From Faeciplasma gallinarum (GTDB lineage Bacteria; Bacillota; Clostridia; Oscillospirales; Ruminococcaceae), in NCBI GenBank assembly GCA_018711085.1, contig DVIR01000039.1:7995-71994 (forward strand): a stretch of 64,000 nucleotides of DNA, given 5' to 3'. Every line of letters starts with the position of its first letter. Position 1 is the stretch's first letter. Both the position numbers and the translations under genes were made by a program. Positions 43,717 through 52,473 of the stretch are shown here, piece by piece. The notes below the pieces were generated by a model. It searched no databases. It saw only the letters and a list, made by a program, of their open reading frames with translations, and was not told the DNA's origin.

Positions 43717-44463
43717 TTAAACTATTCCGCCGTTCACCGATACTATCTGACCGGTTATAAATGACGCGTCGTCGCTTGCAAGAAAGGCTATCATCTTTCC
43801 CACATCGTCCGGCGTGCCTATTCTCAAAAGCGGCGTTTCCTCACACAGCTCGCTGATTGTCTCGTCGCTCAGCTCGCTGTTCATGTCTGTGCTTATAACT
43901 CCCGGCGAAACGCAGTTCACCCTTATTCCGCTCGGGCCAAGCTCCTTTGCAAGCGCCTTTGTAAAGCCTATGATACCCGCCTTGCATGCGGAGTAGACCG
44001 CCTCGCACGATGCTCCGACCTCTCCCCACATCGACGAAAGGTTTATTATAACTCCGTCTTTTTTGTGTATCATGTCGGGAGCGGCGCACTTTGAGCAGTA
44101 TATCGCCCCGAACAGGTTTACGTTTATCTGACGGCGTATGTCGCTTTCGCTCATATCCTGCAAAAGCCCGATGTAAGATATGCCAGCGTTGTTCACAAGG
44201 ACGTCCACGCTTCCCATTTCCGATTCAATCAGCGAAAACATGCGCTCCACTTCGCTCGGGTTTGAGATGTCCGCCCTGTAGCTGCGGCATGTCCCGCCGA
44301 AGGCTTTGATTTGCCTTTCAACCTCGTGCGCGGCATCCTCGTTTGAAACATAGTTTACACAAACCTTGAATCCGAGCCTTGCAAGCTCCTTTGCCGCCGC
44401 TGCTCCTATGCCTCTTGAACCGCCCGTGACGAGCGCGGTTTTCATATTATACATGCTATCCAT
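43717..44463 (-). CDS. 3-oxoacyl-ACP reductase-like short-chain dehydrogenase (FabG family)
   Basis: NAD(P)H-dependent short-chain dehydrogenase. The 248 residues show TGGSRGIG (13-20) for the cofactor, NNAGIS, the Ser in NLSSMWG, the YSACK catalytic pair, and VSPGVISTDMN. The length and motifs fit FabG, which reduces 3-ketoacyl-ACP, but other substrates cannot be excluded. It heads the fabG-like, hypothetical, acpS, nnrD cluster. Confidence 0.85.
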   Translation of the reverse strand: MDSMYNMKTALVTGGSRGIGAAAAKELARLGFKVCVNYVSNEDAAHEVERQIKAFGGTCRSYRADISNPSEVERMFSLIESEMGSVDVLVNNAGISYIGLLQDMSESDIRRQINVNLFGAIYCSKCAAPDMIHKKDGVIINLSSMWGEVGASCEAVYSACKAGIIGFTKALAKELGPSGIRVNCVSPGVISTDMNSELSDETISELCEETPLLRIGTPDDVGKMIAFLASDDASFITGQIVSVNGGIV

Positions 44464-44529
44464 GCGTTACCCGCCTTTGTGCCTTTTTAATTACCATTAT
44501 ACAGCCTTGAGCGGGTGAATGCAACACAA

Positions 44530-45465
44530 TCATTCCCACAGCACGTGATATATCACCACGTTGTAGCTTTCAAATTCGTTAAGCCAGTATGAATAGCCCC
44601 CGACACCCTCCGGATAGCTCAGCGGAATGCCTCCGGCGTTAAGCTCCTTGTCGAGCATAAGCTCCACCTCTGTCGCATGGTGAGCCACCTCACGGGCTAT
44701 AATTTCTGATGCTTGGGATACGCTTGTCACGTAAAGCCCGTTGTTTACATAGTAGTTGAGGTCGTCCGAGTCGGCGGACGGAGTTGTGTCCTCGTCCCAC
44801 ACATGCTCGCGGCGCATCACCTCGTCCGTCACCAAAAAGTATATGTGCGCGGCGGGGCGGCCCTCATAGTCCGGCGTGTAGTCGTCCCATGTGCAGTCAA
44901 CGTGATACCACTTTCCGTCTATGTTCACCATGTTCCATGCGTGAACCTCGTCGAGCGCACTTCCGTCCACCGTTATGCATTCTACGCCTATCATGTCCAT
45001 AAACAGCTTGAACGTCGTTGTGTAGCCCGAGCATATCGCCTTGCCGTCTATCAGCGCGCCATAAGGGGAGTCGGATTCCTCTGCACGCGAGCCTATCAGC
45101 GCAAGCTCCCCTAAGTCGTAGGTAACATGCGTGACAACGTAGTCGTGTGCGGCGAGAACAGCATCATACGCGCTCATGCCGTCGGTGTAAAACGTGTTCA
45201 GCGCTTCCGCTGCGGCGTTGTATATCGCAAGGTCGTATTCGCTCAGGCCGGAGGTGTCGCCTGAAATGTAGGCGTTTGCAACCGCCGTCGTGTCGTACAT
45301 GCCCTCTTCGCTCGGCTCCGGCTCATTTTCCGAAGACGAGGTTTCGTCTGTTTGATGCGTGGTTGTTTCGCTGACGCCGTCGGAACAGCCGGTTAAGCAT
45401 GCGCAAAAAGCCGCCGCAGCAAGCGCACATATGAGCAAAGCGGGCAAAATGGTCTTTGATTTCAT
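44530..45465 (-). CDS. Transglutaminase-like lipoprotein
   Basis: Predicted secreted cysteine protease or peptidoglycan-linked enzyme of the transglutaminase core fold. The 311 residues begin with a signal peptide containing a lipobox (LTGC, Cys27), then an acidic Ser/Thr/Glu linker. The triad is visible as Cys145 (KAICSGYTTTF), His175 (EVHAWNM) and Asp190 (YHVDCTWDD). The substrate is unknown. It lies downstream of the SpoIID-like and sortase genes on the same strand, in an envelope cluster. Confidence 0.85.
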   Translation of the reverse strand: MKSKTILPALLICALAAAAFCACLTGCSDGVSETTTHQTDETSSSENEPEPSEEGMYDTTAVANAYISGDTSGLSEYDLAIYNAAAEALNTFYTDGMSAYDAVLAAHDYVVTHVTYDLGELALIGSRAEESDSPYGALIDGKAICSGYTTTFKLFMDMIGVECITVDGSALDEVHAWNMVNIDGKWYHVDCTWDDYTPDYEGRPAAHIYFLVTDEVMRREHVWDEDTTPSADSDDLNYYVNNGLYVTSVSQASEIIAREVAHHATEVELMLDKELNAGGIPLSYPEGVGGYSYWLNEFESYNVVIYHVLWE

Positions 45466-45485
45466 TTTTTATCCCTCATAAGCAG

Positions 45486-45517
45486 ATGAGCCGACGTGTC
45501 CGCCGGCTCATGTTTTG
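45486..45517. terminator. Hairpin between the transglutaminase and SpoIID-like genes
   Basis: ATGAGCCG (45486-45493) pairs with CGGCTCAT (45504-45511). A T-rich tract follows only in the plus orientation, so its use as a terminator for the minus-strand genes is doubtful. The ATGAGCCGAC half also occurs in the terminator at 41159. Confidence 0.5.
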
Positions 45518-45529
45518 ATTTTTAAGTTA

Positions 45530-47128
45530 TTACTTTATGGTTATTCCGGTGTAGTAGTGGTGAAGTATCTGGTCGAAGGTGTAGCCGCCGATTTCGGCAT
45601 AAAGGTCTGCGCCTATCTGAGACATTCCCACGCCGTGTCCGTATCCGTATGTCACAAACGTGAACACGCCGTTTTCATAGCTGACGGTGAAGCATGTGGA
45701 GCGTATGCTCAGGATATATGTTCTGAACACGTACGCGGTAAGCTCTCTTTCCTTGCCGGAAACCTCCGCCGTTGTGTGACCGTCTATGGCTATCTTGTCA
45801 ACGTAGTTGCCGTCCGCATAGGAAAGAATCTGTATCCAGTTTTCATAGTTGTCGGACAGCTTGATGTCCGTCTTGGATTCGATCTTCTTTCTCAGCTCGT
45901 CAACGGTGTACGTGGTGACTCTGCCGTAGTTTTTGGTGTCAAGGTAGTCGTACTCGTTGACAACAGACACAAGGTAGGGTCTTTCGCCTCCCCACACGTT
46001 TTCGCTTGAGCATGTCACGCCTCCGGTTGATGCGGAGAACGCCGCCATGATGTATTTGTCATCGTAGTACATCGCAAGTCCGTCAACGGCGCGCACACAG
46101 TCTATTATCAGCTGCGGCGGGTCTGCTTTGGTGCTTATCGATGCGTACTCGCCCTTTTGCTGGTAGTGCTTGATGTAGGAGTACGCGGCAACCGCCTGAG
46201 CTTTGATAGCCTCGGGGTGCATGGATGTTCCTATTTCGTTGTAAGTTATCTGGCAAACAAGGTCAAACGCATTGTCCGTCACATATCTTCCGGTTGTCTT
46301 GTCGTAGATGGTAACTATGTCGTCCGCATAGCTCTTTGTTGACACAAGATTGTCGTTCGGATAGTACTGCGGCTCCGATGCTCCCGTTGAGCCGGTTCCC
46401 CACGGATTTCCGGAGGAATTGCTGCCCCACGGGTCGTTTTGAAGCTGTTCGTAGTACTTTTCTATAAGGCTTTGGATGTAGTCCTTGTCAACCATGTCAG
46501 GGGTGATGACGGTGTCCTCTACTTCTTCGTTCTTCTCCTCGTCTTCGATTATGACGTCCTCATCGTTTATTACGACGTCCTCGTCATCCTCTTCAACCAG
46601 GGAAACGTCTGAGCTGTCATCGTCGTCGATAACTATATCCTCTTCGCTCGTGGTCGTTGTCTGCTTTTCACTTTCCGGAGCCGTCGTTGTTGCGGCGGTT
46701 GTCTGAGCCTGCGTCGTCTTGGGCTGCTCCGTCTCGGCAGGGGACGGTGTTGTCGGCTCTGTCGCATCAGGCTCGGGTGCGGTTGTCACAGATTCTGTGT
46801 TGCGGCTTGGCTGTGAGTTCTCGTCGGTGGGCACCTGCGTTGTAACGGGAGCAAATATTCCGTAGTTGTCATACTGATCTTTTTTCTCAAGATCCTCTAA
46901 GATCGACGCTGCATCGTAGTAATGAGGCGTCGAAACCTCGCTTTGGTTTGCCGACGCATCGTCTGCGCCGACCTCGTCCGAAATGACCTGCGCAGAATCA
47001 GCGTTAAAGGTTATATCGTTCAACATGGATTTCTTTGCTAACACGCTTATAAAGCACAGGGCGACTGAATATACGAGCACTATACTCAAAAGGATTATTG
47101 CCCTTTTGATTGAAAATCTCTTTTTCAA
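45530..47128 (-). CDS. SpoIID/LytB-domain protein, membrane-anchored
   Basis: SpoIID-type lytic transglycosylase or amidase-enhancer domain acting on peptidoglycan. It starts at TTG (47128) with AAAGGAG eight bases upstream. One membrane helix (about 9-31) is followed by a long Thr/Pro/Glu/Asp region with runs of acidic residues (about 60-215), then the SpoIID domain: YNEIGTSMHPEAIKAQAVAAYSY with the likely catalytic Glu, SASTGGVT, and GHGVGMSQIGA near 497. The long acidic linker is unlike sporulation SpoIID, so a vegetative wall role is likely. Confidence 0.86.
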   Translation of the reverse strand: MKKRFSIKRAIILLSIVLVYSVALCFISVLAKKSMLNDITFNADSAQVISDEVGADDASANQSEVSTPHYYDAASILEDLEKKDQYDNYGIFAPVTTQVPTDENSQPSRNTESVTTAPEPDATEPTTPSPAETEQPKTTQAQTTAATTTAPESEKQTTTTSEEDIVIDDDDSSDVSLVEEDDEDVVINDEDVIIEDEEKNEEVEDTVITPDMVDKDYIQSLIEKYYEQLQNDPWGSNSSGNPWGTGSTGASEPQYYPNDNLVSTKSYADDIVTIYDKTTGRYVTDNAFDLVCQITYNEIGTSMHPEAIKAQAVAAYSYIKHYQQKGEYASISTKADPPQLIIDCVRAVDGLAMYYDDKYIMAAFSASTGGVTCSSENVWGGERPYLVSVVNEYDYLDTKNYGRVTTYTVDELRKKIESKTDIKLSDNYENWIQILSYADGNYVDKIAIDGHTTAEVSGKERELTAYVFRTYILSIRSTCFTVSYENGVFTFVTYGYGHGVGMSQIGADLYAEIGGYTFDQILHHYYTGITIK

Positions 47129-47175
47129 ACAGTCAGCTCCTTTCTTTGTCAGATAATTGGCACAAAATTCGGATC

Positions 47176-48078
47176 TTAATCAAGTATCGACGGTCTGTGC
47201 CTGTCGGGATTTTTAACATACGTATCGGCGTATCCGGAGATGTCCTCGCCGTCACGAACTTTTCTCGCAACTACTACAAATCTCGAATCGTCAAAATCAT
47301 ATGCGCAGGTGGACAGGGTTATGAACTCGTCTCCCCACTCGCAATTGATGTCGCTTAAATAGTAAGAGCGATACATAATATTATCGTAGAAGTAGTTAAA
47401 GTCCTCTTCTGTTTCGAAATTTCTGCACTTAAAGTATTCAAACAGCGGCTCGTCGTCCTGCCACTCATATATTCCTATCAGGAAGCAGGCGACAACCACG
47501 TATTGATTTTCTTCCCATCGCGTGTCAAAGTTGATAAGGTAGTGTTCCTTTACAAAATCCACGCCCTCGCGGTAGTCGATGATGTGCCGAAAATACGTTC
47601 CGTCCGCCATGCTGTGTCCGAAAAGGGTGATGTTGTCCGCATGGCTTGTCGCCGTTATGGGAACCTTGTAGTCCGCATATATTGCTCCGGACTTGGATTC
47701 CTCGCCGTAAAAATCGGTATCTATGTACTTTGAATTGTCGTCCGCCTGAACAACGGGGTAATCTATGTACATCTCTCCGCGCGAATTGGTCAGCGAAGGA
47801 ATTGATATCCAGCCGACAAACTCGTTGTTTTGCTCATAGTACTCAAGATATTTTTCAAGCGGCTCCGGCTCCGGCGGAAGCGTTGTAACTGTGGTCGCCT
47901 CCGTCTCGGGCGGCTGCGTCGAAGGCGTAGTTGTCGCCTGCGTCACAGAGGGGTCAGGTTCGTCATCTATCTTTTTCTGACAGCCGCTGAGCATGCTTAC
48001 GGCGATTATCATCGCAAGCGCGCCCGCGGCAAACCTGAGTGCCGGTTTGTTTTCGCTGGTTTTTGCGTTAGTTTTCAT
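47176..48078 (-). CDS. Class B sortase, predicted lipoprotein
   Basis: Transpeptidase that attaches proteins to peptidoglycan or links pilins. The 300 residues have a signal peptide ending in a lipobox-like LSGC (Cys33), a Thr/Pro linker, and a class B sortase domain from about 75, with His155 (TLFGHSM), Cys258 (LSTCAYD) and Arg266 (DSRFVVVARK). Lipid anchoring instead of a membrane helix is unusual for a sortase. It overlaps a second sortase gene by eleven bases. No substrate with a sorting signal is seen nearby. Confidence 0.88.
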   Translation of the reverse strand: MKTNAKTSENKPALRFAAGALAMIIAVSMLSGCQKKIDDEPDPSVTQATTTPSTQPPETEATTVTTLPPEPEPLEKYLEYYEQNNEFVGWISIPSLTNSRGEMYIDYPVVQADDNSKYIDTDFYGEESKSGAIYADYKVPITATSHADNITLFGHSMADGTYFRHIIDYREGVDFVKEHYLINFDTRWEENQYVVVACFLIGIYEWQDDEPLFEYFKCRNFETEEDFNYFYDNIMYRSYYLSDINCEWGDEFITLSTCAYDFDDSRFVVVARKVRDGEDISGYADTYVKNPDRHRPSILD

Positions 48079-49234
48079 TGCTGTTTTCAGTTCCTTCTGC
48101 GGTATCGGCTGTTACACCGTAGTATTGATAGTTCGGGCCGTCGTCGTCCGGCACTTCCATGCCGTACGCCTCGTAAAATGCCGCCGGCTTTCTTGCGTCA
48201 GGGTTGGAATAATAGTTGTAAACGCTGGGATCTTCGCCGTCGCGAACCTTTCTTGCAACCACTACAAACCTCGAGTCGTATATCTCGGTAGAGCAGGTGG
48301 AAAGAGTGATATACTCGTCATCCATCGAGCAGGGGATATCCGTGATGTAGTAGTTTCGGTACATGACGTTCTGATACCAGTAGTCAAATTCGGACATGTC
48401 CGCAAAATCAAATATCAGATGATATCTGAACAAAGGAAGCGTGTCCTGATCCTCCCTTATTCCCACAAGGAAGCAGCCTATTATGATGTATTGGTTTTCT
48501 TCGTATAGGGTGCTGTATGTCACCAGTCTGTGCTCACTCACAAACGACGCACGCTTTTTGTAGTCGTTGAGGTGGCTGAAATACGTTCCCGCGCCCATGT
48601 TGTGGCCGTATATTACGGTGTTTCTGGGACCGGAGTCGCGGGTAATCTTTACGTGATAGTCGGCAAAGAGCGCACCGTAGGACTTTTCCTCACCCAAAAA
48701 GTCATGGTTGAGATAGTAGTCGTTGTCGGTGGTCTGCATTACCGGGTAGTCGATGTAGTTTTCTCCGTTCTCATCGGTAAGACCGTCTATTGTCAACCAT
48801 CCGATTATTTCGGGGTTGAGGTCGTATAAAGCTTTAAACCGCTCAAGCATGCCCTCGGGATACTTTGAATCCTCGGGATTTTGCTCCGCCTCGCCGGACG
48901 CATCCGTTTGGGAACTGTCCGAATCGGTTGTGGGGACAACCGACTGCTGATTGTCCGTGTTATCTGTGTTTTCAGCGTCGGGGGTGGTGCCTGAGCCGTG
49001 ATACAGCTCGCTCAGGTAATCTTTATCCTCCCAAAGGTCGGAGGTGCCGAACTTGTACTCTATGGCGTTTACCGCCGAAACGACAAGCACCGCTACGGCG
49101 GAAATGTATATTACCTTGCGCACTATTTCCTTTGCGTTGTCGCCTTTCCAGGGGATAAGCTCCTTTAAACGCCCTTTGAAGGAGCGGTCTCTTTGAACGT
49201 CATTTGAAGGTCTTACCTCGTTGAGCATTGACAT
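48068..49234 (-). CDS. Class B sortase, membrane-anchored
   Basis: Second sortase of the pair. I start at the ATG at 49234 (388 aa), seven bases after AGGTGA; an in-frame GTG at 49243 is less likely. A single membrane helix (about 41-59) follows a basic cytosolic N terminus. After an Asp/Ser/Thr linker comes the catalytic domain with His211 (VIYGHNM), Cys314 (LSTCSTE) and Arg322 (DSRFVVVARK). The domain is clearly homologous to that of the downstream sortase, so the pair looks like an old duplication. Confidence 0.9.
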   Translation of the reverse strand: MSMLNEVRPSNDVQRDRSFKGRLKELIPWKGDNAKEIVRKVIYISAVAVLVVSAVNAIEYKFGTSDLWEDKDYLSELYHGSGTTPDAENTDNTDNQQSVVPTTDSDSSQTDASGEAEQNPEDSKYPEGMLERFKALYDLNPEIIGWLTIDGLTDENGENYIDYPVMQTTDNDYYLNHDFLGEEKSYGALFADYHVKITRDSGPRNTVIYGHNMGAGTYFSHLNDYKKRASFVSEHRLVTYSTLYEENQYIIIGCFLVGIREDQDTLPLFRYHLIFDFADMSEFDYWYQNVMYRNYYITDIPCSMDDEYITLSTCSTEIYDSRFVVVARKVRDGEDPSVYNYYSNPDARKPAAFYEAYGMEVPDDDGPNYQYYGVTADTAEGTENSNEN

Positions 49235-49267
49235 TAAAATCACCTCGTTGTAAAAAACGAAACATTC

Positions 49268-49885
49268 TTAACCGTTGTCTTGTGCAACAGCCTTTATAAC
49301 GGTCTCAAGCGCGTACGCCGCGGCCGCAAGGCGGTTTTGTCTGCGGGTTAAAGCACCCGCGCGGGAATCGGATCCCGTATCGCTCAGCTTGTTTATTTCG
49401 TATAATTTCAGGTTTTTGATCTGCTCCTGTCCCTTAAAGCATACGCACACGTATATCGTTCCGACCGGCTGACTCTTTGTACCGCCGCTCGGGCCGGCTA
49501 TTCCGGTTATGCCCACGCCTATGTCCGCGCCGGCAAGGGCGGCTGCGCCTTTTGCCATAAGAGAGGCAACCTCTGCGCTCACCACGCCTTTAGTCTCTAT
49601 CACCTTCGGGTCTACGCCCAAAAGCTTTGACTTGATCCGCTCGGAATAGGACACCACTCCGCACTCAAATACCTTTGACGCTCCTGAAACTCCGGTTATG
49701 CTCTGAGCCAAAAGCCCTCCTGTACAGCTTTCCGCAAGAGCTATTGTTAAACCGGCTTCATCTAAGTATTTTACTACATTTTGAGCCAGTTTGTCAACAT
49801 ACTGCGACATAAACTGCTCATCAAAGCTCATTTTTCCGCTTAAAATCCCGCTTTCTGCGGGGAAATCATCACTTTTGCATCCCAT
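49268..49885 (-). CDS. pncC: Nicotinamide-nucleotide amidase (CinA C-terminal domain)
   Basis: Deamidates nicotinamide mononucleotide in NAD recycling. The core (AESCTGGLLAQSITGVSGAS, GVVSYSERIK, GITGIAGPSGGT) is the stand-alone CinA C-terminal family. I use the ATG at 49885 because GAGG lies seven bases upstream; this gives 205 aa with about 25 extra N-terminal residues. Another ATG at 49831 would give the common length. It lies nine bases after the thiI stop. Confidence 0.9.
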   Translation of the reverse strand: MGCKSDDFPAESGILSGKMSFDEQFMSQYVDKLAQNVVKYLDEAGLTIALAESCTGGLLAQSITGVSGASKVFECGVVSYSERIKSKLLGVDPKVIETKGVVSAEVASLMAKGAAALAGADIGVGITGIAGPSGGTKSQPVGTIYVCVCFKGQEQIKNLKLYEINKLSDTGSDSRAGALTRRQNRLAAAAYALETVIKAVAQDNG

Positions 49886-49893
49886 ATCAAACC

Positions 49894-51084
49894 TCAAAAA
49901 TCGTATTCCGCGTACGGCTTGTACGTCTTAAATTCGATGCCGCCCATGGCTTCCTCTATGTAAGGCTCAAAATCAAAACTCTGCTGAGCCTTTTGCACCT
50001 CTTCAAGAGTCGGCTGAGTTTTCGGATGCTTCGGGGTAAACACCGTGCAGCAGTCCTCATACGGCTCTATTGAAATGTCAAACGTGCCGATTTTGTAGGA
50101 AACATCGATTATCTCTTTCTTGTCAAGTCCTATGCACGGCCGGAAAACGGGGATTTTGCACACGGCGTCCGTGGTCACCATGGCAGCCATGGTCTGAGAC
50201 GCCACCTGTCCTATGCTTTCTCCCGTGACAAGCGCCGAAAAGCCGTAGTTTTGAGCGATTCTCTGCGCTATCTCCATCATAAGCCTGCGCATTATCAGCG
50301 TAAAAAGCTCGGAAGGGCAGTTGTCACGTATCGCCTCCTGTATTTTCGTGAAGGGAACTACAAAAAGCGTTATCTGTCCGCAGTACTCCGTCATCTTCGC
50401 CGCAAGCCGCTCAACCTTTATAAGCGCTCTCTCCGACGTGTACGGCGGAGACTGGAAATGCACGGCGCTTATTATAACTCCGCGCTTTGCCATCATCGCT
50501 CCCGCAACCGGAGAATCTATGCCTCCCGAAAGCAAAAGCAAAGCCCTTCCCGATGTTCCCACCGGTATTCCTCCCGCGCCCTCTATCGGCACGCCGTGAA
50601 TGTATGCCGCGTCGTCGCGTATTTCGCATATCACCGTCACTTCCGGATTCTTTACGTCCACTTTAAGGTGCGGATACGCGCTTAAAATCATGCCGCCAAG
50701 CTCAGACATTATCTCGAGCGAGTTCATCGGGAACCGCTTGTCTGAACGCTTTGCCTCCACCTTAAAGCTCTTTGCCGAGCTGAGCGCATCGCCTAAATAC
50801 TCTTTGACAACCTCGAGTATCGCGTCCAAGTTCTTTTCCACAGCCGCCGCAAGGCAGATTTTAGCTATGCCGTATACCTTTTTAAGCCTTTGCGTGGTTT
50901 CGTATATGTCTATATCCTCGTCAAGCGGCTCAATAAAAAGCGTGGACTGGCGGGAAGAAAACTTAAACTCGCCCAGCGGCTTCAGGCGGCGGCGTATGTT
51001 TTTTATCAGATCCGCTTCAAACCTCGAGCGGTTGAGACCCTTTAAAACTATTTCTCCGTATTTGCAAAGTATAACCTGTTTCAT
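49894..51084 (-). CDS. thiI: tRNA 4-thiouridine synthetase
   Basis: Adenylates U8 of tRNA and inserts sulfur; in some bacteria it also supports thiazole synthesis. The 396 residues have the THUMP domain (first about 165 residues) and an adenylation domain with the PP-loop LLSGGIDSPVAGAMMAKRG. The C-terminal rhodanese domain of enterobacterial ThiI is absent, as in Bacillus. The cysteine desulfurase that supplies sulfur is the gene directly upstream. Confidence 0.94.
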   Translation of the reverse strand: MKQVILCKYGEIVLKGLNRSRFEADLIKNIRRRLKPLGEFKFSSRQSTLFIEPLDEDIDIYETTQRLKKVYGIAKICLAAAVEKNLDAILEVVKEYLGDALSSAKSFKVEAKRSDKRFPMNSLEIMSELGGMILSAYPHLKVDVKNPEVTVICEIRDDAAYIHGVPIEGAGGIPVGTSGRALLLLSGGIDSPVAGAMMAKRGVIISAVHFQSPPYTSERALIKVERLAAKMTEYCGQITLFVVPFTKIQEAIRDNCPSELFTLIMRRLMMEIAQRIAQNYGFSALVTGESIGQVASQTMAAMVTTDAVCKIPVFRPCIGLDKKEIIDVSYKIGTFDISIEPYEDCCTVFTPKHPKTQPTLEEVQKAQQSFDFEPYIEEAMGGIEFKTYKPYAEYDF

Positions 51085-51123
51085 CTTCGTTAAATCATCT
51101 CATGTCCTTTGATTTTGTTTTTG

Positions 51124-52266
51124 TCAGTTTTTTATGCCGGCAAGCGTGCCCACGGCTTCCTTCAAAGCCTGAACAAGCGCGTCTATGTCTGATTTTGCGG
51201 TCTCGCATGAAAAGCTCAGTCTCAAAACGCTGTCGATGTATTTTTCACCGACCCTAAACGCCTCGAGGACACTGCTTTTTTTGCCTTTTGAGCACGCCGA
51301 CCCGCTTGACACATAGATTTGCCTTGCCTCGAGAAAGTGAAGAAGAGTTTCGCTCTTAAACCCCGGCAGGGCTATGCTGAGTATGTACGGGCTGGCATCC
51401 TGTCTTGAAATTATATGTCCTATGCTTTCTATGCGGCTCCTTGCGTAGTCGTTTATCTCACTCACATGCGCATACCGCTCGGCGATCGTCGGCGTGAGCG
51501 CGGAAACGGCTTTGCCCATTCCGTATATAAGCGGCACAGGCTCCGTTCCGGAGCGCAGACCGTTTTGCTGACCTCCGCCGTATATGAGCGGGGAGAGCCT
51601 TATGCCTTTCTTTATGCAAAGCGCCCCTATGCCTTTCGGAGCGTGTATTTTGTGTCCGCTTAGAGTGATTATGTCTGCGCAGAGCTTGCGCGCGGAAAAC
51701 TTTATCTTTTCAAAGCCCTGAACGCAGTCGCTGTGAGTTATGCAGTCGGGATATCTGCGTTTTATGGCTTCAAACGCGCTTGCCACCGGCAAAATATAGC
51801 CTGTTTCGTTGTTGACAAGCATCGCGCTCACCAGGCATGTGTTTTCGTTCACCGCGTCAATAAGCGCCTGCGCACTGATTTGCCCGCTCTCATCGGGGAA
51901 AACGGTGACCACCTCGTACCCGAGCTTGCCGAGACGGCAAAAAGCCTCCTCCACCGAAGGGTGTTCCACCGCCGTAGTGACTATGCGCCGCTTTCTCTTT
52001 CCGTATTCGCTTGCGATTCCGAAAATTGCGGTGTTGTTTGCCTCGGTGGCGCCTGAGGTAAATATCACATCGTAATCGGAAGAGCCGCTTGCCACGCCTA
52101 TGGCAGAAAGTATCTGCCTGCGTGAAAAGGATATGAGCCGCTCCGCCTCAACCCCCATGCCGTGAAGGCTGGAGGGGTTTCCGAACGCCTCGGTCATGGC
52201 GTAGCTCACTCCCTGCGCCGATTCCGGTATAACTTTTGTTGTTGCCGCGTTGTCAAGATAAATCAT
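51124..52266 (-). CDS. Cysteine desulfurase
   Basis: PLP enzyme that takes sulfur from cysteine to form a persulfide. I use the ATG at 52266 (380 aa, MIYLDNAATTKV), which is the normal N terminus; the upstream in-frame ATG adds 19 unrelated residues. The PLP lysine is in SGHKIHAPKG and the persulfide cysteine in SSGSACSKG. Adjacent to thiI, it most likely serves tRNA thiolation (NifZ/IscS-like role). It is the first gene of the pair-plus-pncC operon. Confidence 0.92.
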   Translation of the reverse strand: MIYLDNAATTKVIPESAQGVSYAMTEAFGNPSSLHGMGVEAERLISFSRRQILSAIGVASGSSDYDVIFTSGATEANNTAIFGIASEYGKRKRRIVTTAVEHPSVEEAFCRLGKLGYEVVTVFPDESGQISAQALIDAVNENTCLVSAMLVNNETGYILPVASAFEAIKRRYPDCITHSDCVQGFEKIKFSARKLCADIITLSGHKIHAPKGIGALCIKKGIRLSPLIYGGGQQNGLRSGTEPVPLIYGMGKAVSALTPTIAERYAHVSEINDYARSRIESIGHIISRQDASPYILSIALPGFKSETLLHFLEARQIYVSSGSACSKGKKSSVLEAFRVGEKYIDSVLRLSFSCETAKSDIDALVQALKEAVGTLAGIKN

Positions 52267-52359
52267 CAGTTGCTTCTTTCCCTTCTGTGATACACGCGCA
52301 CGCTGTCTCTGTGAATAAAACAATCTTTATTGCAATAATATTGCGCATATATGCAGTTC

Positions 52360-52388
52360 ATTATAATATAAGTTCCGATGAAAATCAA
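52360..52388 (-). promoter_or_regulatory. Promoter of the cysteine desulfurase-thiI-pncC operon
   Basis: TTGATT (52383-52388), 17-bp spacer, TATAAT (52360-52365) on the minus strand. Confidence 0.75.
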
Positions 52389-52473
52389 CCGCCGAGCATG
52401 TCAGGAGCTGTTGAATATCCTGCCCGCAGATGATAAAATATAAAAAACACTTTTCGGAGGGATGTTAAACAAC

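Noticed and set aside
45486..45517. Strong terminator for the SpoIID-like gene
   Set aside because: The T run is on the wrong side for minus-strand transcription; kept only as a hairpin with low confidence.
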